Assembly (NCBI GenBank): GCA_963920575.1 | Contig: OY986973.1 | Coordinates: 1,798,001 to 1,862,000, forward strand | Source: Narthecium ossifragum | Taxonomy: Eukaryota > Streptophyta > Magnoliopsida > Dioscoreales > Nartheciaceae | Reading direction: 5' to 3' | Length of the DNA stretch: 64,000 bases | Shown here: in pieces, positions 39,089 through 51,532 of the stretch | How the letters are laid out: each line of letters begins with the position of its first letter | Position numbering within the stretch: position 1 is the first letter of the stretch | Position numbers and translations under genes: made by a program | The notes under the pieces: generated by a model | What the model was told of the DNA's origin: nothing | Seen by the model: only the letters and a program-made list of their open reading frames with translations | Databases searched by the model: none

Positions 39089-41406
39089 TTACATTCTGAA
39101 ATCCATGATGCATACCTTGCCGTTCCCATAGCTCGCTGCTATCCTGTCACCAGTCTTGTTCCAGCAAACTTGGTAGATGCCAGCGCCACCTTGGCTATAG
39201 GTCTTCACGATCTTCCCTTCTTTCACTGACCATATGTGCAGGGATTGATCCAGCGACCCACTTGCCAGATACTCCCCATCGGGACTAAATTCGATAGTGT
39301 ATACAGGTCGCCTGATATGAGCACAATGAGTACTGTGTAAACACCATAGTCATCTCTACTTTAAAAATAAAACTGGCTTCAAAGTACCCAGATTGCTTAG
39401 GAGGTTACCTGTGGCCATTTAAGGTGCAGAGGGAACGTCCATGCTCAACGTCCCAAAGCTTGATTGTTGAGTCAAGCGATGCACTGAAACACATGCCAAA
39501 ATGATAGATAGACTGAGGAAATACATTGCTAACGTACACCAGTTACCTACTAAAGTCTATAATTGCAGTATGTCAGAGACGAAGATTGTGGTAAAAGCAT
39601 GATCTGTCGGACTTCACAGGGAAATAGCGAAAAATCCAACTCATGCAAGGGACATACTCTAACATAGGCTTTTTACGGCATGGTTCAATGGAATTACAAA
39701 AAAGTTTATGCAGATGGTATGAAATGTAAATTTGTAAGGACAGAACTCTGTGACTTCCAATGTGGTAACTGCATCAACTAGCACTTGGTTGTATGGATCC
39801 ATATCACCAAGAAAATAAAAAATTGAAAAAATATTGAAATACTCGTTTCATCATAGTCCGTTTTAATAGATGAAACCTAAACAAAATAAGCAACACTAAG
39901 TGAGCATCTCCAAAGAAGTCCAAAGCAAAACGGCACGTCCAGAAGAAACATTTGCAAACAGCTTCGATGGGTCAAAACTTGCCCAGCGTGCTACAATGAA
40001 GGTTATGCAGAGATCTTTAATTGAGCAAACAATCATGTGACCAACTAAATTTTGATTCTTTCCAATATTATACAGTTACATTACTGTAGATATTTGAATG
40101 ACCTGGATATTTGCTTCTCTACGGCTATTTAACCACAGGGATATATCGCATCACAACAAAGAGGCTATTTACATTCTATACAGTACACAGATCAGTTCGT
40201 CAAGCATCAAATGCATTAAAAAAGAAAACAACTCTGATATTAGGATTAAGAGCTGAAAATCAGTGTTCAATCTGAAGAGCTTCGCTTAAAAGTTTTGGTA
40301 TAGGAAGCTGAAGATGCATAAAGAAAGATTGAGAATGAGAAAAGATTGATCCTACTTTTCCAAGATGTAGGAAAATGATTGCAATCAGAAACTCTTCAGC
40401 CACAGACTGAAGATACCTAAGTGTTCCCAGCCATTTGGCTCAATTGAACAAAAAAAAAAGAAGATACCGAAGTGTGACAATCACAATATATTAGGAGCTG
40501 GGCCAGAGAGGAACAGTTACTTTCAGATAGCGTGTGCTGAATGATGAAACAGTCTTCTTCCTTGATTTTCGCACCAGCTAATAGCCTAATTAGACTATTA
40601 CAAGGCAAGCATCATCACAAACAGGCTCAGATGTGCACAAATTCCAAACTAAAAGCACGGAAATCTCACAGGCATTCACCCAAAGCCTAAACACCTACTG
40701 AATATCGATCTGTCTTTTTTTATTATTCTTATTCTTGTTAACCAAGCAAGACTTTCTTTGTAGAACCACTTGCGATGAAAAAGTATGGCAGAACAAACAC
40801 AAACACCAAGGTGAATATAGTTTTTAGGGACAAAGGAAGCTAAATATTTACCTTGCCAGCAGTAATTGCTGATTAGGGTTGACTGTGCCCTGGCAAGTGG
40901 GGCTCCATCTAATAGTATATATCTCCTGAATGATTAGCAAAGAATCATATCAGTTAGAATGAACCATGATTGTAGACGTACCATTTTAAGAAGAGAGAAA
41001 AACCTTGCTGTGCTCCTTCAAGTCAAACAGACACTTGTCTTGCTTTAGACTCCAAATCTGTTAACAGAATGTTCCAAACATCAGGACTTGTATTAAAACA
41101 ACAATTCCATGTCATAATGTAATAATAAGGGTAATTATGGAAGTGTTTGTTTTAAGGACTTCTATATATATAAGTTGCCTCAGAGATCAGATCATTAGGC
41201 CTTGCTAGAGTCAAATTTTTAGGACACAGATTCTTATAGGTCCAAAACATAGATCAAAAGGTGTCTTAGTTACTGAATCATTAATCAAAGGTGATAGAAC
41301 TTCCAAGCCTACAAGCATTACGCAATAAAAAACATTATTTTAAGCACGCAAAAAGATTTCCAAGGATGACATAGAAAAGGCTTAACAGATGATAGTAAAA
41401 GGATGT

Positions 41407-41483
<77 letters not shown>

Positions 41484-44400
41484 GTCATTTATGTCATTCT
41501 TATTAATAGAGACTAAATATTACAATCAAGTTTTATTGTCCTAAAGCCAAGCAAAGGAACATGAAGGCATAAGCAGCGCATGTAAGTCAACAACATCAGA
41601 GATTATATTGATCCAACAAAAGAAAAATCTAGAATCTAGTAGTAAATTAGACTTAAAGGTCACCTTTGCTGTCCCATCATCTGAGCATGACGCCAAGAGT
41701 GAACCAGAATGATCCCATTTGATAGAATTAACCTCACCCTAAAATGATGAACGTCAATCAGACCTATCCATTTATTGCCAAAAGAAAACCAATTTCATTA
41801 ACCAACTAGCAATAACAGTGAATTAAACCTTTCAACCCCAGAAGGAAGTTCTCTTGAGGAAAATAAAATATAGAAACATTATTTGCTTCAATAATGTCTG
41901 CGAGTTTATTATATCATAAACTTTGTGGCTCTTGTAATAGAAAGTTTGTTGTACGGAGAAAATAGATGGAGATCCAAATGGTAATAATCGCATGGCCACA
42001 TAGAACTTCAGGTAAGGTATAGAAAATGACAGGAGGCATGAGTTTAGCCTACCCAACTAAGCATATTTCATGAGGTCTATGGAAAAAGAGGAATATGCCC
42101 ATGACTACAAGAGAAGTTTGGCAGCCATCTGAGGTATAATGGTGTTAAAAAAAATTCTAAACATTGAACCGTTTATCACACAATGAAGTTATCAAATTGG
42201 GTCCGAACAAAGACTAAGGGACAATTGTAATACAAAAAAGATGAGTGTTCGTCCAATTCTGTAAAAATGTAGCAGAATGCATGCAGGATATTGGATACAC
42301 AAACCTCATGCCCAGCAAAACACTTGGTTGGTTGATGCTCTCCAATCTGACATACATAGATCATGCAGTCATTTGAACAGGAGGCAAAAGAGAGATCATT
42401 TCTCCAGTCAATATCACTTATAGGAGCTGTGAAAAAACATACATTAGCATGACACTAATTCTGCAATAAACTGAAAACCAAATTAAAATAAAATGTATCT
42501 AGAAAAAAATTGTGGTGGAACAGTACCTGCATGAAATTGAAACCGTTGCTTACATTCCCATGTTCCTGTGTCCCATAATATAGCTGTTTTATCAACACTA
42601 CCACTAACCAAAAAATCACCCTTCTTGCTCCATTTCAAAGACAAAACGGGTCCTCTGTGTTTAGATAATATTCTCCTTAACTCCCCTGTTCAGAAAAAAA
42701 TAGATGGGTAAAAAACAACGATCAAGCTCCAGAGCAGAACGTTAAAAGTTCACGATATTGTCTCTTCGTTTCTTTATCTTCCTACAACTTCAAACAACAG
42801 AATGGAAATGCCCATCGTTTCATCAAAATACCCAGTATAGTTTTACATAGCATTGCAGCTAAAAGTAAACCAAGAGAATGATCTGTATGAGAATGCAGAG
42901 CATCAGGCTGAAGTGTGAGGATGGTATTGGAATTCATGAAGTTAAAAACAAGAAATCAGACATGGTTAATGAACGACACACGGACAATTATATGCACCAG
43001 ACACGTCAGGTTATGAGGGATGCGCTCGGGTTAAACAAATAGCCATGTCATGAGTGGATTGGGACTAGAAAGGGGCAGGGCATGTCACCTGAGCTTGGAA
43101 TTTAACACTGAAACTGAACCATCAAAGAAACAAATTGACTGGGGAGAAGGATGCCTTAAAACATGCACAAAAGGGATAAGCATTTGAAAATGATGCAGCA
43201 CAAACATATGAAAACTGAACCAAGCACATTGTGTAAAACAAGATAATGGAAAAGACTAAATAAAGCCTCTAGATATGAGAATCTTTAAGAGCACAAACTT
43301 TTTAAGTTGTAATGATCATTCGATCAGGAAAGACAACATAAGAGGAGATCACTAATGCTTCAACACAATCAATGACTATTTTTCCTCAATAATTTCTAGC
43401 TTCATGGTAGGTAACCACCTCAAGTGATAGTGAGAGGTTGTTAAATATTTGAGTTATCATTATATAGATAAAACTACGGTTATGAGAGGTATACTTCTCC
43501 ATGCCAGCATGGCCATGGGAATAACTAGCGTAGACATTCCATCAATGAGTGAGATTTAGATTAGATCACAAAGAAAGCAACCTAGGAAGTATATCAAAGG
43601 GGAATTCATGATGAGGGCGAAGCAACAAACCATTGGTGTCCCATATTCTTGTATGTGCATCACATGATCCCGTTGCGAGCAGCATCCCTTCTGCCTATAG
43701 AGCAGAGAAATCTATTAAACCCCAAATCAACAAAAGCTCTTATTCGAAATTTAAAGGAAACTAAACTCTAGAATGCAGCGAAAAGATTTGTTTACAAAAG
43801 ACACCTGATTAGGATAATTCCTCTTGGAGCAAAAGGGATGTTTATAAGCAATTCTTCTCACTTGTATAAGAGAACAAATATATGATTCTTTTGTACTGGT
43901 AACAATTGGCAAGAAAAAAACCTAATTGACATTGTAATGAAAAGACTATTACTCACATGCCAATCAAGTGCTGAGACATCCCTGCCCTTCTCATTGGTTG
44001 CACCTTGAAAGTGTTCCAAAATTTGCACATGTTCAAGCGGAATATTCATGACAGAACCACAAGGACCATCCGGAATTGTCCAAATCCTTGCTGTTGCATC
44101 TCCAGAACTGTGAAGACGCCATGAAGCTACAAGATAAGTTCAAACTTCACACATATTAAACTTACTGTGAAGACTAACAAATCAAACAGACAAACTTTCG
44201 AATGGAATTTGATAAGATTGAGCTATACTTTCCAAATTTGACCTATACTCACCCAGAGGCTAGAAGAGAACCTGCAGGGCTCCATGCACAGGAAAAAACC
44301 TACAAGCAGCAAACATGAATCAATGAAGGAATAAATCACATATCAGAATCAAGTGATAATAGACAACAAGGGGAATGACCTCCGAATTATGTCCTTCCAG

Positions 44401-46667
44401 GATGGTGACATCAGATCTAGAAACCTCTTGAGCAACCGACAATGAGCTACGGGTGTCTGCAATAGGTTCAGGCCCTGGCAACAATATCATAAACTGCTGC
44501 TACAAAACATTGGATAAAGGCACAAAATATCTCATTTGTACTCCTAAAGAGAAGTAATATTTAGAATAGAACATAGCTGAAATCTATTTGTAATGCAGGA
44601 AACTGAAAGCGATAATTTCAGTGTAGTAACTAGACTCGATGACCTAAAACAAAGGAATGAAGAAGGTGACAACGTAAGAAATACAATTGACACTCCGAAA
44701 CTTAAAGAAAACAACTTTTCTATATGACTTGTAAAAAAATTCCGCATCACTAAAGAGAGAATATGTCACTCTCCAGCGGGAACAAACCTAATTAGGAGTG
44801 AACCAAAATAGCAAAGCACCAAAGAACAACTTTTCATCCTAGGGAATGCAGCACTGCATCATTGGAAAATCATCATTTCATCATGACCCCCGCTGATTTT
44901 CTAAAATAAAAAATATGCAAAACCACAACGCAAGAAGTTTTACCTCCACAAATGCCATGTTTGTCAAGCATAACCACTTCCTTGTGCTCCATGTGCAGCT
45001 TTGTCTTTCCTTTCCTTTCCTGCTTGCTCTCCAACTCTGTTCCCCTCTCCTGTTTTCTCTCTCCCTTTTCCCCTTCTCTCGCATTTAGACCTCCATACTC
45101 TTGTTCCTGACCTTGAACACCATGCTTCTCCTTTATTTTGATATGATCTCCTGGTTTTTTATTCTTACGTTTTCTTTCTTGTACTATTTGATGCAGTTCA
45201 TGAACATCCATATTTATGAGCTCCTCTGGTTCTAGCAAAGCGAAGTCGTCACCAACATCTACATCACTCTGGCAAGATTCCAAAAGATTGACAAGAAGAA
45301 AGATACTCGTTATGCAGAAGCTATTCTTTAGTATTACAGGTAAATGATAAAATAAATACTTACACAATCCAAGTTAGCTTCCATTTCTATATACTGAAGA
45401 CCCTTTTGTACAAACGTCACAAGAGCACCCGGGGGAACTAAACTTGTATCAATCTTACTTTTATTGATACCCGCCTCACTATATAAAGCAAATGATGCAT
45501 GTGTAAAACCTGAAATATGTCATTCAGCTGTTAGCATTCAATAGTGACCAGCATGTTCCTGCATGCTATATTCTCCAAAACACAAGAAAAATATTGCAAA
45601 ATCAGGTATCACATCTACCCAATAACATCAAGAGCGCTAAATCCACACTTTCACATATAAATACACTAAGATCTGACAACTCAAAGATTGAGAAACCCAA
45701 GAGAATACTGAATACCGATTGTCATATCACTCATTACACTACATACTTACATGCTATTAGTGAATCTTTATCAGATTTTATTCTCGTTAATACTGCTCAA
45801 GAATCGCATGATTCTCCTTGAAGAGAATCTTGTACATACTTAATCAACTTAAGAACACTCTGAACGGCATAATTGTTTAAGAACAAGAAATAAAGAGTGA
45901 ATACGTGCAGGCCCCCGTTGTTCACTGGATTTTGAATCAAGTATGAGAAGAACCAGTATGATTCTTGAGAAAGAAAGAAACCAAAAAGAAGTAGAAGAAG
46001 GAGAAGAAGAAGCTGCTTCTCATTTATCTGCCAACAAATATAGTGAAAAATCAAAAGGCTCTAAACTCGCCCTTCCCATCAACATATAGTGCTAGCATTC
46101 AGGAGACTCGAAACAAAAACCATAAAGATTGCAATAAACCTGAACGGAAAACTCTACTGAAGATGACCATTTTCTCCTAAGAAAATCTTATGTAGCACAA
46201 AACCCTACAAATTAAACCCAGACCTTCTCCACCATGAGTGAAGTTAATACGAATCAAGGAAACGATAAAACAATGCACCAACAAAGACCCAACAGTTTTG
46301 AGTAAAAGAACAAAAGGGCAGGAAAAAAAATCCGGCAATTCACTAAAAAAAAGATGTATAGAATCCTAATTAAGGAGTAGAGCGAGATTACCGCGAAAGA
46401 ACAAAAGGGCAGAAAGATTCAAACCCACTGAATTAAGAAACCATGAAACCCAAGAAAACAAGAAAACCACTAAACCCAAGAGAGCAAGAAACCAATCCAA
46501 GATAAAGCCTTTCGGGTACGATGATGCCATTGGAAATGATAAAATATTGCGACATTGCATGAGAATCGAGAAATATGAAAAGTACGACAGAGTCACCGAC
46601 CTGACTCCTGAAGATATCGCCAGATGAGGTGGTCAAGCTCGGTGGAGGTGATCGCAGTCATCGGCAT
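39089..46667 (-). CDS. HOS15-like LisH/WD40-repeat co-repressor (TBL1 family)
   Basis: Nuclear WD40 protein of the TBL1/HOS15 family. Arabidopsis HOS15 works with histone deacetylases in cold and stress repression and as a CUL4 substrate receptor. About 14 exons: 46667-46601, 45509-45364, 45268-44944, then short exons near 44.4, 44.3, 44.1, 43.7, 42.6, 42.4, 41.7, 41.0, 40.9, 39.45 and 39.3-39.09 kb, roughly 560 aa. The LisH part reads TSTELDHLIWRYLQESGFTH, followed by VPPGALVTFVQKGLQYIEME. A charged linker (EREKGERKQERGTELESKQ-like) is shorter than in HOS15. WD40 repeats follow: ILEGHNSEVFSCAWSPAGSL, SGDATARIW, LATGSCDAHTRIWD, LVSGSVDKTAILWD, LASCSDDGTAKIWS, TLASASLDSTIKLWD-like and LASGSLDQSLHIWS. 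The protein ends in VCIMDFRM, the usual family end. An in-frame ATG at 46847 would add a 60-residue basic N-terminus absent from HOS15. Confidence 0.9.
41411..41480. repeat. Compound (CT)n(AT)n microsatellite in a HOS15-like intron
   Basis: About 16 CT units run directly into about 18 TA units, within the intron between two WD40 exons. It would be highly variable between individuals. Confidence 0.95.
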
Positions 46668-47134
46668 GACATCCTCCGCGGGCAGCGCACGATCATCGCC
46701 GAGAGTAGCGCTTGCACCTCGACTTCCGCCAATCGACAGGGACGACAGCGCCTGAGCTGGGCGCCGGTTTGCGTTCCACTGCGGACGCGAGGCGGTGCCC
46801 TTCCCCCGCGCTCCGCGCGACTTGCTACGGGTTCTTGGGCCGGCCATCTATAACGCTTTTGGACTAGGTGAGCCGCGCCACGCCACCCGGCCAACCGGAC
46901 GACGGGACCCCACCGGAGCAAGCAATGCTGGATTTCCACGTCAAGAAATTGGGCCCACTTCTTCCCTTCGACAGACACGAAGCATTTGGGCGATCATAAA
47001 ATATTAGAATAGTGACGCTTTTATATCCGACGTGGCACATCAGGAATCCTTAGATAAATTATACCGTTGGATTGCGTTCTCGGCGTTGATTTGAAAATCC
47101 TTGAAATTGGACAGTTTGATTGCGTTTCTTTGTG

Positions 47135-48252
47135 GGGTCATGTTATATGCACAACCAAAATCTGTAAGTGCACCATGTTTTTTTAAAAATACCGAAAATA
47201 CCCCTTTGTCATCTCTCTTGTGGTGATGGGGGTGGTGCCGGCGGCAGTCGACGAGGCCGAGCGGCGATCGTCTCTCTCTCCTTTCTCTCCTCCTCCCGAG
47301 CGCCGGGCACCCCAAAAGCCGAGTCCACCGTGAACTCCGCCGTGTAGACGACGCGATCTCCCTTTGCGTTCATCTTGTCTAACCAGCCCTTTGATGTCTT
47401 CTTTGAGCCTCCTCCTCACCGTCACCGCCGCCCGGACCTTAAACTTCGCCGATGGCTTGCCTAGAGACACCATCTGCACCACCTCCTCGCTGATCGCCGC
47501 CAGTGGCGAAATTGTAACTCCGTTCTCTGGGGAGCAAAACATGGGAGCTGAAACAGAGCATGCTCTGTTTCCCTCCAAGCAGTGGCAGTCTTGGATCTGG
47601 CAGTAAAGTAGATCTCTCCATCACAGTGATCCTAGAAAGATCCCTGCAAGCATCCATGAGCCAACCCTTTTCCTCACTACTTCTCACAGAAATAGGAAAG
47701 AATCAGGGGAAAAGGAAGAGATTTTTCCTCCACTCTTGGCTAGCTGTTCCTCTGTTCTTGGTTTAAGGATTAGTTGTGGGCCTGGAGGAAGGAGGGGGTT
47801 ATATAGGGAAGAAGGGCAAATGGGAAACGAGGAAGGTCTCTACTGGCTTCCGACGATGGTGGAGGTTGCGAGCTATAGAGGAGGTAGGAGATGAAGCCTA
47901 GCTGGCGAGCGATCCCAGTCTGCGGCAGAGAACAAGACAGCAAGCGAGCGTACCTTTGTTCGCTTCTTCTCCACCAAGCACGGAAGTTTGAGGATAACTG
48001 TAGGTCGGTGGCTACCTAAGGAAACTCCGATTCGATCCGCCCCCCGGCTGGGAGGCATCTACCTCATCCCGATCACAAGGGAGAAGATGGTGGAGTAGGA
48101 CGGGCCTAGCCGGAGTAGGTGGCCGGTGGCCGGCGGCGGCAACAAGGGGCGTTGAAGGCTGGTTGGTGGAAGATAGAGATAAGGGCAATTTCGACATTTT
48201 ACATAAAATGTGAGTGCACTTATGAATTGGTGTTGTGCTTATAAAATTGCCC
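47135..48252. mobile_element. Pack-MULE-like element with 9-bp target duplication and a 13-lipoxygenase fragment
   Basis: 1118 bp flanked on both sides by TTCTTTGTG (47126-47134 and 48253-48261), the 9-bp duplication expected of Mutator-like elements. Terminal inverted repeats: GGGTCATGTTATATGCACAA at the left matches the reverse complement of the right end (GGGCAATTTTATAAGCACAA), and the similarity runs on inward (GTAAGTGCAC). The interior is GC-rich and encodes, on the minus strand, a piece of a lipoxygenase. There is no transposase. Confidence 0.9.
47380..47578 (-). pseudogene. Captured fragment of a chloroplast-type 13-lipoxygenase N-terminus
   Basis: On the minus strand, starting at 47578, the frame reads ...AAISEEVVQMV...SAKFKVRAAVTVRRRLKEDI. 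This matches the segment after the transit peptide of plant plastid lipoxygenases (AAISEDLV..., KFKVRAVVTVR.K.KEDFKE). The LOX sequence stops at about KGLVRQ and runs into unrelated Arg/Gly-rich DNA. The PLAT and catalytic domains are absent, so this is a captured piece and not a working enzyme. Upstream of it lies a transit-peptide-like Ser/Leu-rich region in another frame (near 47600-47690). Confidence 0.7.
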
Positions 48253-48282
48253 TTCTTTGTGTTGATTTGAAATTTATTTTAG

Positions 48283-49367
48283 GGCCAATTACAGATATAT
48301 CCTTTGCAACTTTGTATTTACAGAATTATCCCTATAATCCGATTACTTAGCACTTCCTTAACAATTCACAAACATATTCTTCCATCTAGTGAAAGACACC
48401 TTACCCAAGTTGAATACCAACTTTAGTAACGAACAACGAAGGAAGGGTGGGGTCTGTGGTGGTGGGGGAGATGGCAGCGGTGGTGTGATCCGGATAGTGG
48501 AAGCGGTAGCAAATTGGTGGTGGCAGCAGCATTGGGGTGGGGGTGAAGATGATGATGAGGGGAGGAGATTGGGTGGAGAGGAGGAGATGGTGATGGTGGT
48601 GTGGGGGGAGATAGCGGTGACGGTGTGATCCGGATGGTGGAGGCGGCAGTAAGTCGGCAATGGCCCCTCCCATGATCCCCATCATCACTGCCCAGGCTGC
48701 AACCGAGGCGAACTCGCGGACCCGAATCAGGCACTTGGGCACCCCCTCCTCTGCCTCCTCTCCTGCCGAGCCTGCCGCACCTGCTCTGGCCGTCACCCTC
48801 AAGTCCCTCCTCCTCTCCTCCACCACCCCTTCTCGCCTCCCCTTCGACCTCTCCGACTTCCCCACCCACCCCTCCTTATCCTACTTCGCCCGCTCCTACT
48901 TCTCTTCTGCAACCATTGCTCCATCCTCCTCCACCATCGTTACCATGACACCCACGATCACGGTGCCCTCGCCGTGCTCGAGCGATCCTTATCCCACTGG
49001 ATTGCAGCATATTCCCTCACAGACATCGTTGGGAGAAACAGCGGGGGCTACGTCGTCCGTGGGCTTGTGGGTTCCTCCACCACCTCCATTGCTGGTGAGA
49101 GGGGCGAGGTTAGCGGCGGCTTCCGTTCGGCGAGTACCGGATGTCATATTACATCACCGTGCTAACGGCATTTGACAGCCCGGGCTAAATTGTCAGGTTT
49201 TGAAATTGTAATGTAGTTTTATGTGATTTTAGAAGATGCGGGTATTAAAATGTTAATGTATGAAACTACATGATATGAAAATGTAATTTGATTTTTTATA
49301 AATAATCAGATTTCAAGGATGATTCTATAAATATGAAGATTTTGAATGATATATTTATAATTAACCC
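48283..49367. mobile_element. Long-TIR MULE-like element, about 1.1 kb, GC-rich interior
   Basis: The left end GGGCCAATTACAGATATATC and the reverse complement of the right end (GGGTTAATTATAAATATATC) match over about 75 bp. The interior (48660-49175) is GC-rich with a plus-strand open frame of 171 codons, Ser/Thr/Pro-rich, that I cannot match to a family; it looks like captured gene DNA. No target duplication is visible. It lies between two other such elements. Confidence 0.75.
48660..49175 (+). pseudogene. Unrecognised GC-rich open frame inside a MULE-like element
   Basis: 171 codons from MAPPMIPIITAQAATEANSR. There is a readable stretch (LPFDLSDFPTHPSLSYFARS) but no known domain. A second frame further on reads LERSLSHWIAAYSLTDIVGR, which suggests one original gene broken by a frameshift. 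It is most likely a transduplicated gene fragment whose source I do not recognise. Confidence 0.35.
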
Positions 49368-49371
49368 TTTT

Positions 49372-50715
49372 TACGGGGAGTTCTATCTTCACCACATTTT
49401 GGACCCTCTATCACAATTTTTATATTTTTTCTAAAACACCCCTGTCATCAACCTCACTCCACCCCATCTCATCCTCCACTCCACCATCTCCAACACCACC
49501 ATCATCACCACCCACCACTACACCGCCACCGCCGCCATCACGGCCCTTCGCCCACAGCCACGGCACAGTCGTCGCTGCCACCTCCGCGGCACCCATGTCA
49601 CCACCCACCACCAACACCACCACACCGCCGCCACTGACACCACCACTACCCCACCGCCACTAATATCCACCACCAACACCAACACACCATCATCACCCAC
49701 TCGCCACCATCACGGCCCCTCCGCCACCACCACGGCACAACCCCCGCTGCCACCTCCGCAGCACCCAAGGGCGGATCTAGCCTTGGGCTAGACCGGGCTG
49801 TAGCCCCGGTGGCCCAGCAGAAAAGCCTGTGAGGTTATAGCCTCAGCCCATGTAAAACCCAAATAATCCAGGTGTCCATCCCACTTAGCCCTTCAGTCCA
49901 AACGAGTAACCCAGCCCATGACCAACTCCTTCCACTCTAGGCTCTAGCTATTAGCCCACATGTATGCAATATTGATAATAATGCCTAATACCCTTTTCCT
50001 TGGCCTTCGTATGATTCAATTAAACCCCCATTTGTTATTGTGACGTCTTCCATGGTCGGTGGTCCTCTTCAAGGGTTCCACAAAAGCTTTATCACATTGA
50101 ATTAAACCCTCCCTTGGCATTTACCTTTCCCCTTGGCCTTCCTATTATTCGATTAAACCCTTGGAAAGGTCTTCGATGGCCGGTGTTCCCCTTTTGTGAA
50201 TATCTATTGCATCGAATTAAAAGGTGGGTTCTTCATATATAATAAAATTATATTGATTATATAATATCTGATCCTTTGTTAGGATTTATCTTTAGTTTAA
50301 TAGCTTAGGCTTAGCAGAATAAATTTTTTTAAGGATAACAGCAGTCAAGCAAGCCATTACAAGGTATTTAATCCTTCAATCTGTTGTTTCTTTTTTTTAT
50401 GAGCATATATTAGCTAGAGGTTGGTTTTTTGTCGATAAAGTTTCATTAGAGCACTAGCCCAGGCAAACTTTTAATCTGGATCCGCCCCTGGCAACACCCA
50501 TGTCACAACCCGCCAACACCAACACCACCACGACACCGCCACCATCGGCACCACCACGACCTCGCCGCCACTACCTCGCTAGCCCAGCAGCAGCACCACC
50601 ATGCCCGAGCGCACCAGCCCACCACCACAATCAAAGAAAATGGTATTTTGGAAAAAAAAAATTAGAAATTGCGGTGAAGAGAGTCCAAAACGTGGTGCAA
50701 ATAGAACTCTCCGTT
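49372..50715. mobile_element. MULE-like foldback element with nested hAT insertion
   Basis: The left end GGGGAGTTCTATCTTCACCA and the reverse complement of the right end (GGAGAGTTCTATTTGCACCA) pair over about 65 bp. The interior is low-complexity CAC/CCG repeats (49440-49760 and 50500-50630), which give meaningless Gly/Val- or Pro/Thr-rich frames. A 725-bp hAT element is inserted in the middle. No target duplication is clear. It begins within about 5 bp of the end of the preceding element. Confidence 0.75.
49766..50490. mobile_element. Non-autonomous hAT element, nested, with 8-bp target duplication
   Basis: 725 bp with ends CAAGGGCGGATCTAG and CTGGATCCGCCCCTG, an inverted pair typed as CAgGGGCGGATCcAG. 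It is flanked by GCAGCACC (49758-49765) and GCAACACC (50491-50498), 7 of 8 identical. The interior is AT-rich and non-coding. Confidence 0.85.
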
Positions 50716-51532
50716 TATTTCACAGAAACATGATGCCACGTAACTGATTTGTAATACATCACGCCACGTAAGGCTTTGAGGAAAACATTTCCTATTCCGT
50801 TTGCTATTTTGGCTGTTTTGGGCTCTGCACTATGGATCCAATCCAATCTAATCTCCACGAAACAAATTCAGCTTTTTTTGGATTCTTATTTTTTTTTTTG
50901 TTGACAAGGAAGCTATGTCATTGGTCCATGGGCTAGAGCCCGGCCTAGTAGCAAGCCCGCCCCGAACCGAACTGGGCTTCATGAGTGATGGATTTGTAGC
51001 CTGGGACTAATGGTGGTCATTTGGCGAGCCATCTTGATTAGGACTAGTTATGTGTGTCGATCGATTCGGGATGCGATGTGATTGATCCCAATTAAATTTG
51101 TTATGTTGTATCAGATCATTTTTGACAAACTTTTTTTCTCTATTTCTAAAATTATATGGCTACATCAAAATCACTCATAGTATTTTTTATGTAATTGAAC
51201 ATTTTGGTAGTTCATATGTTATGAATTCAAACCAAACTTGAGATATGTTATTACCCCGCGCATGACACACGAGACAAAATAAATAAATATGTAGCCTGAA
51301 AATATTTTCTAGAAATCAATTAATCGAGTGAACTCAAGATCGCATTAGCTGACACGTCCTCCTCACATAGCACATGTTCTCATGTAATCTTTTTTTTTTA
51401 CATAATTGAGTTGAAGCTAAACCGTCGAATTAATTGACTACATGTTGAAAACTACCGGAGGGCACGATGACCCTCCATGTTACAAACATCACCATCACTA
51501 ATTCTACTTTACCTTGCTAAATTATTAGGAGC
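50716..51532. other. Intergenic, nothing recognisable
   Basis: AT-rich DNA without a convincing open frame, RNA gene or clear repeat. Confidence 0.5.

Noticed and set aside
48358..48869. Several Pro/His- and Gly-rich minus-strand frames
   Set aside because: They arise from simple GGT/CCA-type repeats inside a MULE-like element and have no protein-like conservation.
49420..49700. Gly/Val-rich frames
   Set aside because: Produced by CAC/CCG simple repeats in the element at 49372-50715.
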